The notes below the pieces were generated by a model, which searched no databases, was not told the origin of the DNA, and saw only the letters and a list, made by a program, of their open reading frames with translations. A stretch of 64,000 bases of DNA. Source: Thermogemmatispora aurantia. Its GTDB lineage: Bacteria > Chloroflexota > Ktedonobacteria > Ktedonobacterales > Ktedonobacteraceae. The stretch lies in assembly GCF_008974285.1 (NCBI RefSeq), contig NZ_BKZV01000007.1:174840-238839 (forward strand), written 5' to 3'. Both the position numbers and the translations under genes were made by a program. Shown here piece after piece: positions 33,673 to 42,165 of the stretch (position 1 is the first letter of the stretch; each line of letters starts with the position of its first letter).

Positions 33673-36354
33673 TCAGGCAGGCGGATAGCGGTTATAGCCG
33701 ATCAGCTTGCTCGTCGGTGCAGCCTGAGCTGAGAGCTGCTGGCCGTTATCCAGATTATAGGCCAGTAGGGTGGAATGCCCGTCAGGGTAGTAGGCTTGCA
33801 CGACCAGGTGATGACCATAGGGGGCCAGGGCTACATTATTCGAGCAGATCAGCTCGGCATCGACCGGTGTAGCTGGGATGGGGCGACCCGCGCAGAGGGT
33901 GCTCGCACCGGGGGCGGCATTCTGGAGCAGCACCTGGTCCTGGGCTGGAGTCAGGCCCAGCTTTACCACCTCAAAGCTGCCCTGGCGATAGCGCATGACC
34001 ATGAGCGAATTATCCTCCGCATAGCCGATGGGGACTCCCCAAGGACGCAGACGATGGCGGTTCCCTCCATCGCTGTCAACAGCGTAGATACCCGGAGCCT
34101 CAGAATGATAATTGACATAGTAGATAGTGCGCCCGTCAGGACTGAGCCAGAAATCGGTGCTGGCCCTCTGAACCGGCGGCGTAATTGCCTGCCGCTGGTC
34201 AAATGTTCCCCCGAGGGGCAGGCGGAAAAGCGCTTGCTGGTTACTGCCGACGCGCCCCACAAAGTACAAGTACGGCGCGCTGTAGAAGGCCAGGCGCGTG
34301 TCTGGCAGCGCGGCCATGACTGCCTTGGGCTGCAATTGCTGCATATTGACCCGCAACAGAGCGGTGGGTGTATTGAGCAGCAGCGTTTGAGCATTGAGCC
34401 AGATGGCGTTGCCACCGCTGCCGGAGACGTGGTATTGGAAGCGTATGAGTGGCGGCGTCATGCGCAGATCCAAAACGTAGTAATCCGTCTGAGACGTGCT
34501 CGGGATGTGATAAGCCAGGGAGCTGCCATCGGGCGAGATTCCGTCGATCTCCGTCTGGGCTGGTAAGGCCGAGAGCAGCTGCAGCAGCTGCCCGCTGGCA
34601 TAGTTATAGTTGCTGACAGTCAGCTGCCCGCTCTGGTCGCCCGAGACCAGCAACAGGCCATTCCAATCATCATTCAGGAGGGTATTCCCCGGGGTCTGGT
34701 TTGTCGAGGGGGTGGGAGTAGCCTCATTGCTCACGGGGAGCTGATCCCAACCGACCAGTTGTGGCGTACCTAGCTGAGAGACCTGGGCCGCTGGCACGGA
34801 GAGGAGCAGTTTTTGGGCATGCGTCATCAGGTTGGTGGCCCAGAGACGCAGTGAGTGATCGGGATAAAGGGCCTCCGTCAGCAAGGCCCAGCCGTAGGGA
34901 GCGAGGGCCAGCCCGTTGGTCAGAACGCTCCTGGCCCCTGGGGCCGCGTTGACTACCACGAGCTGGTCTTGCTGGGGGGTGGCGCCCAGCTTACGCACCT
35001 CAAAGGCGCCATTCGTCTCCTGCAAGAAAAGCAGGCGGTTATCCTCGGCGAAGCCGAGTGGGATACCGTGTCGGTTGAGCGAGTGCAGATTGCTCCCATC
35101 GCTATTGACCATGTAGAGGGTTGCTCCCAGGCCACTGCCCGCACTGTAGTAGATGGTCGAGCCGGTCGGGTTAAGCAACCACGCATTGCGTCTGCTGGAG
35201 GTGGAAGCGGGCACACCTTGATCCGTCGTCAGGGGCCGGGATGCAATTGAGCGTATTTCCCCGTTAGCCAGATCGAGACGATACAGCACCTCCTTCTCTT
35301 TTTCTTGATGTATGAAGAACAGAAAATCGTTGTAATAGAATGCGAGTGTACTATTTTGTAATAAATCTGATGAATAGATTGGTTCGCTGTTACCAGACAG
35401 ATTGACCAGGAAAAGCTCGCTACCAGCGCTGATCAAAAGATGGCTGTCATCGGTTGTCCAGACGGCGCTGCTCTGGCTACAGCTGCAGCTGAAGAGCGGC
35501 TCAGGATGGGAAAGTGTCCGGAAGAGACGCGCCTTTCCCTGCGTGTCATGATAGAGCAGATCGCGCCCGCTGTGAGCGATGCCGTCGACGGCGGAAGTAG
35601 CGTCGCAGCAGGTGCTGGTCAGGAGACGCTTCTGGCCGCTGAAAGGATCATAGTTATAGAGGTGATAGCGGCCAGTGCCATCGGGGAAAGGATCGACCAT
35701 CGCGATCGCCTTCCAGACCAGGCTCTGGTAGGAGGCATTTACCGAGATAGCTGTTGGGGGTGAGGAGGCGGGCGCCTGGGAGGAAGTATCACGTAGCAAG
35801 AGATAACCTAGACTGCCGGTTGTCAGGAGCACCACCAGGATGACAGCCGCCAGGACCAGCGTTTCCAGCAGCGGCGAGCGCCGAGGGGCGCGAGGAACGG
35901 CAGGTTGCTGAGCGGTCAGCTCAGGAAGCCGGCTAAGAACCGCAAAAGGGAGCCGGCGATGCTGGTTCTGGCCGCTGTGGTCGGCGTGATTGAGCGTCGC
36001 CAGCGACTCCTGTTCAGCCTCAGCCGATGTCTGACTAGAGCGGATCGCTTGCATGATCAGCTCCTGGGTTGAAGGCGTACGGTGCTCTGCGTCCTCCAGA
36101 AACTGACGCAGCAGCTGGCGCTGGTGATCACGCTCATGGCGCGCCTGGGCAACGAGACTAGAACAGATCTGGCATTCAGGGAGATGACGCCGCAGTCGAC
36201 TCAGTAGCTCAAACTCGTCCCTGTGGTGGGTCGAAGGCTCTGGCTCGCCCTCAGCGTTTGCCGGCGTCTTTGGCACATCAAGCTCATCGAGCAGACGCAG
36301 ACAGTGGATGCTGAGAGGACATGATGGTGAATCAGGTCGCTCTTTTCGCTTCAT
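33673..36354 (-). CDS. Membrane anti-sigma factor with extracytoplasmic beta-propeller
   Basis: A 893-residue single-pass membrane protein. The cytoplasmic part has a zinc-finger-type anti-sigma motif H-x3-C-x2-C (His57, Cys61, Cys64 in HLPECQIC). A transmembrane helix spans about 163-187 (LLETLVLAAVILVVLLTTG). The roughly 650-residue outer part is built of TolB/WD40-like blades, with repeated turns such as SPDGRTIYYVN and NSDGSNLHSLNRHGIPLGFAEDN, the latter repeated nearly identically later (DSDGGNRHRLRPWGVPIGYAEDN, quoted in part). Its ATG overlaps the stop of the sigma gene, showing coupling. It probably holds the sigma factor inactive until an envelope signal. Confidence 0.85.
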   Translation of the reverse strand: MKRKERPDSPSCPLSIHCLRLLDELDVPKTPANAEGEPEPSTHHRDEFELLSRLRRHLPECQICSSLVAQARHERDHQRQLLRQFLEDAEHRTPSTQELIMQAIRSSQTSAEAEQESLATLNHADHSGQNQHRRLPFAVLSRLPELTAQQPAVPRAPRRSPLLETLVLAAVILVVLLTTGSLGYLLLRDTSSQAPASSPPTAISVNASYQSLVWKAIAMVDPFPDGTGRYHLYNYDPFSGQKRLLTSTCCDATSAVDGIAHSGRDLLYHDTQGKARLFRTLSHPEPLFSCSCSQSSAVWTTDDSHLLISAGSELFLVNLSGNSEPIYSSDLLQNSTLAFYYNDFLFFIHQEKEKEVLYRLDLANGEIRSIASRPLTTDQGVPASTSSRRNAWLLNPTGSTIYYSAGSGLGATLYMVNSDGSNLHSLNRHGIPLGFAEDNRLLFLQETNGAFEVRKLGATPQQDQLVVVNAAPGARSVLTNGLALAPYGWALLTEALYPDHSLRLWATNLMTHAQKLLLSVPAAQVSQLGTPQLVGWDQLPVSNEATPTPSTNQTPGNTLLNDDWNGLLLVSGDQSGQLTVSNYNYASGQLLQLLSALPAQTEIDGISPDGSSLAYHIPSTSQTDYYVLDLRMTPPLIRFQYHVSGSGGNAIWLNAQTLLLNTPTALLRVNMQQLQPKAVMAALPDTRLAFYSAPYLYFVGRVGSNQQALFRLPLGGTFDQRQAITPPVQRASTDFWLSPDGRTIYYVNYHSEAPGIYAVDSDGGNRHRLRPWGVPIGYAEDNSLMVMRYRQGSFEVVKLGLTPAQDQVLLQNAAPGASTLCAGRPIPATPVDAELICSNNVALAPYGHHLVVQAYYPDGHSTLLAYNLDNGQQLSAQAAPTSKLIGYNRYPPA

Positions 36355-36941
36355 GACTGGCCTCCTCGATCAAGCCGTTTGTAGACCTGCTGAAACGCCT
36401 GACGTGAGCGGGCCAGGCGGCTGCGCACGGCTGACAGCGAATCCTGCATAATCTCGGCAATTTCGCGGTAAGAGAAGCCCTCGGCATCCAGGAGCAGGCA
36501 AGCTGCGGAAGCCGGGGGGAGCTGAGCCAGCACACGAGCCACTAGGTCGCGCTCCATCACCTGCTCCTCGAAGTGCTCATCGCTGACCAGAGCTTCCTCG
36601 GGCGGAGGTTCTGAGAAATCATCGACCTGGCCCGTGGGACTGGTGAAGGGAACCCAGGTGATGCGACGACGGCGGCGCCACTCGCTGCGCAGCTGATTCA
36701 AGGCAATACGGTAGATCCAGGGGGCGAACTGTAGTTCCTCTCCCTTCATGCGTGGTAAAGCACGAAAAGCTGCCAGGAAGGTTTCCTGGCAGAGATCCTG
36801 AGTTAATTGTATATCGTGGGTTAAGCTATAGAGCATGCGCCTGATGCGCGGCTCGTAATAGAGTACCAGAGCCTCGAAGGCTGCTGTTGAGCCGTGGCAG
36901 GCCTCGATCGTCAGCCGAGACTCATCTTCCAGAGTCTTCAT
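36351..36941 (-). CDS. ECF-family RNA polymerase sigma factor
   Basis: Alternative sigma factor of 196 residues, likely controlled by the membrane protein encoded immediately downstream. Region 2 spans about 18-85 (RIRRMLYSLTHDIQLTQDLCQETFLAAF and APWIYRIALNQLRSEWRRRR, shown in parts). Region 4 lies near 130-185, with the helix-turn-helix SYREIAEIMQDSLSAVRSRLARSR. Its last codon overlaps the anti-sigma start, a common arrangement for sigma/anti-sigma pairs. Such operons are often auto-activated; no sigma-specific promoter motif could be assigned. Confidence 0.94.
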   Translation of the reverse strand: MKTLEDESRLTIEACHGSTAAFEALVLYYEPRIRRMLYSLTHDIQLTQDLCQETFLAAFRALPRMKGEELQFAPWIYRIALNQLRSEWRRRRRITWVPFTSPTGQVDDFSEPPPEEALVSDEHFEEQVMERDLVARVLAQLPPASAACLLLDAEGFSYREIAEIMQDSLSAVRSRLARSRQAFQQVYKRLDRGGQS

Positions 36942-37066
36942 ACGTCCCCATCACCAGGTGAAAGGCAAAATTGGATCCCTCACAGGGAGGTAATGCACAG
37001 GCGAGCCATTTTGTCGCAGTTGGCCAGACCTGGCCAGGAAAAAAAGTGCCAACGGGCGAATGCGGC

Positions 37067-37648
37067 CTACTCGGCAGAGGACGAGTCAGGTGCCTGACGT
37101 GGTTCTGTTCCTGGCAACGTTGCCAGTGAGGAACGTACCTCAACAGAGCGCGCAAGGATAAAAACCACGTCGGAAAGGCGATTCAGATAGCGAATCACCT
37201 CGCCGTTATGGATCACGCCGTCGTGGAGCAGCTTTACTGCCAGGCGTTCGGCGCGGCGGATCACGGTGCGAGCAAAATCGAGGGCCGCCCCGTCGAGAGT
37301 ATCGCCGGGAATAATGAAGCGGTTCGGGATCTCTACCTCACGCTTCAGCTGCTCGGCCTCTGCCTCCAGGCGCTGTACATGCTCAGCGGTGATGCGCAGC
37401 CCGAGCTTCTCATAATTTTCTGGGGGTGTAGCCAGCTCTCCCATTAACAGGTAGAGATCTTGCTGGAGGCGGTAGATGAGGTCCTTGACGCGTGGATCCC
37501 TGGCCACAGCGCGTGCCAGCCCAAGCGCGGATGTGGCTTCATCGATCGTGCCGAAGGTCTCAGGGCGCGGATCGTACTTCGGAACGCGCTGTTCCCCAAG
37601 CAGCCCGGTATAGCCCGTGTCGCCTCCGTGGGTTGTCACTTTGGCCAT
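37067..37648 (-). CDS. Cob(I)alamin adenosyltransferase, PduO type
   Basis: Transfers the adenosyl group of ATP to cob(I)alamin, giving coenzyme B12. From the ATG at 37648 (GAGGAGAG ahead) it has 193 residues; the longer frame to 37774 adds a Ser/Arg-rich stretch without family character. The ATP-binding N-terminus THGGDTGYTGLLG and YDPRPETFGTIDEATSALGL are visible, as are the helix with RAERLAVKLL and the C-terminal LNRLSDVVFILAR. It implies B12-dependent enzymes and fits with corrinoid uptake by the transporter at 17088-19621, though that substrate is unproven. Confidence 0.94.
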   Translation of the reverse strand: MAKVTTHGGDTGYTGLLGEQRVPKYDPRPETFGTIDEATSALGLARAVARDPRVKDLIYRLQQDLYLLMGELATPPENYEKLGLRITAEHVQRLEAEAEQLKREVEIPNRFIIPGDTLDGAALDFARTVIRRAERLAVKLLHDGVIHNGEVIRYLNRLSDVVFILARSVEVRSSLATLPGTEPRQAPDSSSAE

Positions 37649-37913
37649 TGCTAGCCACTCTCCTCTCTTGCTTGTTGGCCTGCCTTTGCTTACTCTTTCG
37701 CTTGCGCTCGCTTGCTCTCTCGGCCTCGACCAGTCTGAGCCGCAGGAGGCGCCTTCAGCCTGCGTCTGAAGCACGCTCAGACGAATAGCGGGCGAGCTAT
37801 GAAAAGAGCGTAGGCGAAGCCGTGATGTACCTGTGCTCTTGCGGTTGCCTGCCAGTCAGAGACTGTCTGGCCGGTCTCTGCTCCTGGCTCACTCTCACTA
37901 ACTATAGCACAGA

Positions 37914-38783
37914 TCAGTGGTCTTCGGAGCGGCTGCGGTAGCGATAGGCGCGGCTCACGCGGCGCCAGTCTAGCTCGCGTCCGCGCACTGGGCGTTCTTC
38001 ATCCAAAGGTTCCAGAGTATTTGTGGCCAGAAAGCGACGGCGCAGGTTAGAGAGATCGATTTGCTCATCGGGGGGGAAGAAAGCACGGTAGAGTAGCGTC
38101 GCCTCAGCCAGCGTCAGTGTCCCGTCGCCGCTGGGAGGTTCGCGGAGGGCGCGCAGCGGGCGTGTCTCCTTACTGAGAGCGGTATGGGTTTCCTGGCGCC
38201 ACCACTCGATGCTATCGCGGTGCGGAGTTGCCATATCGGCCAGGTAGCGCAGCACCAGCTCTGGATTGCGCTGAATCTCCGAGCGTAAGGTATTAAGCGC
38301 CATCTCCAGCACGGGGCGAGCCTCGGGGTCAAGCTGGCGCTGACCCGACTCAACCTCGGCCACGGGGGTCCATTGGACGCGCAGGCTAGGGACTGGGTGG
38401 CGATGCAAGTTAGGGCGCAGCTCATCGCGATTAGCGCGTAAGAGTACACTATGAATCAGAGAGACAGCAGCCCCTTGCTCGGCGCTGCCCCAGACATAGA
38501 CCTGCTGCTCTACCCAGCCCGCTTTTAGCTGCAGCAAGGTGGCCTCATCGGGCCAGAGCAGCACCGCCTGCAACGTGCGAAGCACCGCCTCGGTCACGGT
38601 CTCATTACTGAGCACAAGGCGCATAGGCGGTCCCCACGGCCCTTCACGCAGCAGCACCCAGAGTGTCCAATCGCGGATGGCAAAGATCACCACACCGGTG
38701 GTGACCATTAAACGGCGGGGGCTGCTGTCGCGCACGGGCCGCGCCGGGATCGAGGAATTTGACCCTGAGAGCGGTGTGTTCAC
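37914..38783 (-). CDS. NrtR-like protein with degenerate Nudix domain and winged helix
   Basis: A 289-residue protein resembling NrtR, the Nudix-type repressor of NAD metabolism genes. The N-terminal beta strand VTTGVVIFAIRDWTLWVLLRE fits a Nudix domain, but the Nudix box G-x5-E-x7-R-E-U-x-E-E-x-G-U is not recognisable; the region reads MRLVLSNETVTEAVLRTLQ. Many NrtR proteins have lost catalysis while keeping ADP-ribose binding, so a ligand-sensing role is likely. The C-terminal part (about 215-275, LTLAEATLLYRAFFPPDEQID then LSNLRRRFL) matches the NrtR winged helix. No NAD genes are adjacent. It could instead belong to an unrelated group. Confidence 0.7.
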   Translation of the reverse strand: MNTPLSGSNSSIPARPVRDSSPRRLMVTTGVVIFAIRDWTLWVLLREGPWGPPMRLVLSNETVTEAVLRTLQAVLLWPDEATLLQLKAGWVEQQVYVWGSAEQGAAVSLIHSVLLRANRDELRPNLHRHPVPSLRVQWTPVAEVESGQRQLDPEARPVLEMALNTLRSEIQRNPELVLRYLADMATPHRDSIEWWRQETHTALSKETRPLRALREPPSGDGTLTLAEATLLYRAFFPPDEQIDLSNLRRRFLATNTLEPLDEERPVRGRELDWRRVSRAYRYRSRSEDH

Positions 38784-39326
38784 TCTTCTCCTTGTGTCCC
38801 CCTGTCCGCGGCAAGCTTTGACCCGGCCATATGTAGCTGATTCTACCTGCTCTCACTGAGAGACGCAAGCCCAAAGCCAGACTGCCTCTCATCTGGTCCC
38901 AGGCCAGGGGCTGCAGCCGTGGTGGAACAGCAACCAAAGAAAGAAGCAAGTTGGCCCTTGCTTGCTGCGCGGGGAAAGGAGACTGCTCAACGTTCCCTAT
39001 GGTATCCTCTCGCGGTGGAATCATCTCCTTCGCCACTAGTCCCTGCCTCTGTTCTCACCGCCAAGGCCTCATTTTCTGCTTCTGAGGGGAAGTCTAGGGA
39101 AAGCCATCTGAGCGATCTAAAGGGGCTGAGCATAGTAACGGCAACTGGAGCCGGGCCGCCTCACCGTTGAGGCACGCTGCAGGCACTCGTGGCCGGTAGC
39201 GATCTGCCTGGTCTACCTACTTTCTTTCCAGCAATTGGGCGAGCAGGATCAGGGTCGGAGGCCGATCCGGTGCTGCCTGCTCTGCCGGAGGTTAAATCTT
39301 ACTGGAGCCTTGCTTTGTTGGATCTC
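38784..39326. other. Intergenic region, no gene recognised
   Basis: A 543-bp stretch between the NrtR-like gene and a small possible membrane-protein gene. Frames of up to about 130 codons cross it, but they lack ribosome-binding sites and their products look like noise. It should contain the promoter of the NrtR-like gene. Confidence 0.4.
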
Positions 39327-39560
39327 TTACTTCAGTAAGAGCAGCCGGAGCAGCTGATAGGTACCTAGCGCCGATGCCGCGCTTGCAAGCAAGCCCAGGA
39401 GCAGGCGATAGCGTTGCAAAGTCTCCCGTAGCGCCAGGGTTTCAGCCCTCGCGTCACCTGTTGTTGTGCGCCTTCGAGGTTGATGCTGCATAACCTCTCC
39501 TCCCGCCACAAGCGGCGAGCGCAATAGTTGCGAGGAGGCATCGAGAGCTGGTTTGCTCAC
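39327..39560 (-). CDS. Possible small membrane protein
   Basis: A 77-residue frame with a GTG start and GAGGAGAG just ahead, though the spacing is short. The C-terminus is a probable membrane helix (YRLLLGLLASAASALGTYQLLRLLL). The N-terminal half is polar and contains an Arg run. I do not recognise it. It might be a real tail-anchored protein or chance coding; an internal start at the Met of MQHQPRRR is possible. Confidence 0.35.
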   Translation of the reverse strand: MSKPALDASSQLLRSPLVAGGEVMQHQPRRRTTTGDARAETLALRETLQRYRLLLGLLASAASALGTYQLLRLLLLK

Positions 39561-39765
39561 GCTCTCCTCATCCTACTGTAAATACGGATAAGAGCAGTTC
39601 AGAGTTGGAGTCTCTGAACCTTTTAGCTGGAAAACCCGCACCAGCTGACGGGGGTGGGAGCAGCCAGCCGCGGTGCGCGAGCTTGAGGGCAACTCTTCCC
39701 TAACTTGACCGCTCGCCTGTATGGCTGCAGGCTCTTGCTCGTGCATGTACTCTCCCGACCTAGAG

Positions 39766-40401
39766 CTAACCAGCGACCGTCGAGGAATCGGCGAGCTGCT
39801 GCCTCTCCTCTACCGTGCCAGCTAAGCTCTCTCCATAGAAAGCTAACAGCCGACGGGCCCGTGAATAATCCCCTTCTACCAGAATCCGGAACAGCTGCTC
39901 ACAGCTGGCCAACAGCTCAGCCGCTGTGGCTCGTTTGGCGGCGGTCAATGAGCCGAGCAGATCATGACGTCGCGCACTGCGAAAAAGCCCGTGCAGCTTC
40001 TCCAGGCAGTCGCCTAGCTCTGCCTGGACAACCTCGCTCTGGCACTCGATGTCTGCCAGGGAGGCGGCGTGTGTCAGGAAACGCTCGCCCAGTTGAATCA
40101 CCTGGTCATACTCGCGATGACGGGCCTCTAGCAGCGTCTCCAGCATCCGCTCTTCGTCGGCAGGATCAAGGGCGACAAGGGTGAAAAGGCAGGCTTCTCC
40201 TCCCATCTCTCGTATTTCGCTGGCGAGCTGGCGGAACTGCTTTTCAACCTCCTCAGTAAAAGGTAGAACATAGACCGAATGCTGGAGAGGGTAGGCCCCA
40301 AGATGTTGCAGACGGCGCCAGACCCAGACCCGCTTTTGTGAAGGCTCACTTGGAACTTTATACGTCAGTTGCAACCAGCGCATACCACTGCGCTCAGACA
40401 T
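39766..40401 (-). CDS. ChrB N-terminal-domain protein
   Basis: A 211-residue protein whose first about 90 residues match the N-terminal domain of ChrB, the chromate-responsive regulator: WLQLTYKVPSEPSQKRVWVWRRL then GAYPLQHSVYVLP. The C-terminal half is a long helical region, unlike the rhodanese-like C-terminal domain of full ChrB. There is no chrA chromate transporter next to it. A nearly perfect 30-bp palindrome (40420-40449) lies 20-50 bp upstream of the start, in the promoter position. It may autoregulate through that site, but DNA binding by this domain is an inference. Confidence 0.8.
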   Translation of the reverse strand: MSERSGMRWLQLTYKVPSEPSQKRVWVWRRLQHLGAYPLQHSVYVLPFTEEVEKQFRQLASEIREMGGEACLFTLVALDPADEERMLETLLEARHREYDQVIQLGERFLTHAASLADIECQSEVVQAELGDCLEKLHGLFRSARRHDLLGSLTAAKRATAAELLASCEQLFRILVEGDYSRARRLLAFYGESLAGTVEERQQLADSSTVAG

Positions 40402-40419
40402 AGGCTAACCCCCCGGAGG

Positions 40420-40449
40420 AAATGCCGGTAACATATGTTACTGGCATTT
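40420..40449. promoter_or_regulatory. Near-perfect 30-bp palindromic operator
   Basis: A palindrome with 15-bp arms and one mismatch, centred on the core GTAACATATGTTAC (40428-40441), directly upstream of the ChrB-like gene. Outer arms are AAATGCC and GGCATTT. Position and symmetry point to a dimeric regulator's binding site overlapping the promoter. Confidence 0.7.
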
Positions 40450-41151
40450 GCTATCTTACTCGATGGAGGGAGAAGAAGTCAAGCACGAGGAGAGATAGGG
40501 CACATCCGGGGCAGCAAGGCGCCGAATGCTTGGCTCACTTAGAATAGAAGCCCGGACTCCCCGCTTAAAGAAAGGCTGGGTTGCGCAGCCTGGTGCCATG
40601 CTGGCTGGCCTCTTTCTGAGGGGGTCAGGGAGGCGGCCCTTGGGCCAGAAGATGACTGCCGAGTACCTGGCGAGCGGCCTGTGGGCTGCGGCGGCCTATC
40701 CTGGGGCCCGGCCAAGGGCGTGGATGAATTCCGCTCAACCAGGTTGTGGCCAGACCGTCCTCGGCGAGCCTTGTCTTATCCAGCCCTCTGGCCATCAGAA
40801 CAGAGACCTGCCACCAATTGGTATCGCGGAGAAAGCCACTGTTGCCCACAGGCAAGCGGACAAAGCAAATGCTAGAGAGAAGGAAGAGAGGCTGGAGCTG
40901 GCTCTGGTCTGAGTCGGCGAGAGCGTGATGAGAACCAGTAAGGGAAGGGGAAGAGTTGAGGCGATACTGATCATTGCCCTGATAGGGCTTTGCTCTGCGG
41001 TAGAAAAATCGTATGGTAACCATGTGACCCTTTCTGGTGATGGAGGCTGATCCCTTGCTGGAGCAAAAAGGAAGGACGCCGAGACCGATCGTGCCTCGGC
41101 TGCGCGGACTACTGCCAGAAACGAGTATCAGAGGGACGGAGCACATAATAG

Positions 41152-41165
41152 GTAACATATGTTAC
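41152..41165. promoter_or_regulatory. Second copy of palindrome GTAACATATGTTAC
   Basis: The exact 14-bp core of the ChrB-promoter palindrome recurs here, 724 bp away, with different flanks (AATAG and TATTA). It lies 160 bp past the end of the H-NOX gene. The recurrence supports a specific binding protein encoded or acting nearby. Confidence 0.6.
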
Positions 41166-41325
41166 TATTACTGGGTCCTAACAACATCCTCTGGAAGGGA
41201 GATAATGAGGGCACGACCACTGGTGACGGAGGCTGGCCGAAACTCGTCATTGAGCGCGCATTGACCGGGTGGCCAGCCAGCCATCGAAAGGAAAATGGAA
41301 GGTGCCCTACTGCTTTGCCGGGGAA

Positions 41326-42165
41326 CTACTTCCCCGAGGTAGGGGCGCGCCAGTAACGTCGACGGAACAGCTCGTTTCCCTGACTGGCATTACTCTTCAC
41401 CAGCCCGGCGAACTGCAGATGCTCCAATGCCTCTAACAAAAAGCGAGGACGCAGTTGCTCGGTCTCGACCTGGCGCTGGCGCAGCCGATCAGCTAGCTCA
41501 GAAAGTGTGATGCCCTCGCGCTCGGGCAGAGCGAGCAAGACCAGATGGGCCAGGCGCAGCCGCGCGAGCCGTTGGGTAGTCTGGGCAGGCGTTTCAGCAG
41601 GCTGCCCCTTGCCTGGGAGAAACTGCACTTCCAGTCTGCACTCGGGAGCACCATGCTTCATGCAAGCTACCTCGATAATACGAACAGCTTCTCCGTACCG
41701 TTCAGCGGCCCCTTCAATGGTGCCCCACAGCAGAGAACAGAGATGGCGGGGGCTGTCGTAGATGAGCAACAACTCATTGGGATTGCTGGAAATGCTCTCG
41801 TAGCGAAAGATGGGAGGGATGAGCTGAGATGAGGCGCGCCGCATCTGCGCATGGGCATCACGCATGGCCAAGAGGAGCGCGCGCCCGCTACGTACCTGGC
41901 TGAGCAGGTAGGCGCAGAAGTGCCCTGTGAGGCCATTGAGCAAGAAGTAACGTCCGTACTCGCGGAGGAGCGTATCTGGACTCAGCTTCGTCAGCTTGCT
42001 GGCGGCCTCGACGCCGATGAGCCACTGCTCATCTTTGTAGATGCGACTTGCCAAAGGTACGATGTGGCTCTGTATGCCAATGGCTTTGCGGTAAACCTCT
42101 AAAAATTCTTTACCGAAGCGCTCATAGAGATACCGCTCCCACGTCACAACGATTAACCCTTGCAT
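41326..42165 (-). CDS. H-NOX (heme NO/O2-binding) domain fused to predicted winged helix
   Basis: A 279-residue protein. Residues 1-182 read as an H-NOX domain: it opens MQGLIVVTWERYLYERFG. His105 in RDAHAQM sits where the heme-ligating His102 of the Thermoanaerobacter protein lies, followed by LIPPIFRYE. Tyr136-Asp-Ser138-Pro-Arg140 is the Y-x-S-x-R heme-propionate motif. Residues 155-182 (GAAERYGEAVRII, KHGAPECRLEVQF) close the fold. Residues about 196-270 look like a winged helix-turn-helix (GITLSELADRLRQRQVETEQ, LEALEHLQFAGLVKS). Known H-NOX proteins stand alone or join cyclases, kinases or chemoreceptors, so a gas-sensing DNA-binding protein would be unusual. Start at 42165 has GGAGG nine bases ahead. 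Confidence 0.82.
   Translation of the reverse strand: MQGLIVVTWERYLYERFGKEFLEVYRKAIGIQSHIVPLASRIYKDEQWLIGVEAASKLTKLSPDTLLREYGRYFLLNGLTGHFCAYLLSQVRSGRALLLAMRDAHAQMRRASSQLIPPIFRYESISSNPNELLLIYDSPRHLCSLLWGTIEGAAERYGEAVRIIEVACMKHGAPECRLEVQFLPGKGQPAETPAQTTQRLARLRLAHLVLLALPEREGITLSELADRLRQRQVETEQLRPRFLLEALEHLQFAGLVKSNASQGNELFRRRYWRAPTSGK

Larger units (their letters stand above)
40402..41325. other. Gene-poor region between ChrB-like and H-NOX genes
   Basis: A 924-bp stretch with two palindromes (40420-40449 and 41152-41165). Overlapping frames of 128 codons (plus, 40526) and 177 codons (minus, 40625-41158) exist, but neither has a ribosome-binding site, recognisable domain or sensible composition. 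A decayed gene cannot be excluded. Confidence 0.4.

Noticed and set aside
40625..41158. 177-codon frame on the minus strand in the gene-poor zone
   Set aside because: No ribosome-binding site, no recognisable domain, and low-quality composition rich in Ser, Pro and Arg; its start codon lies inside the palindrome.
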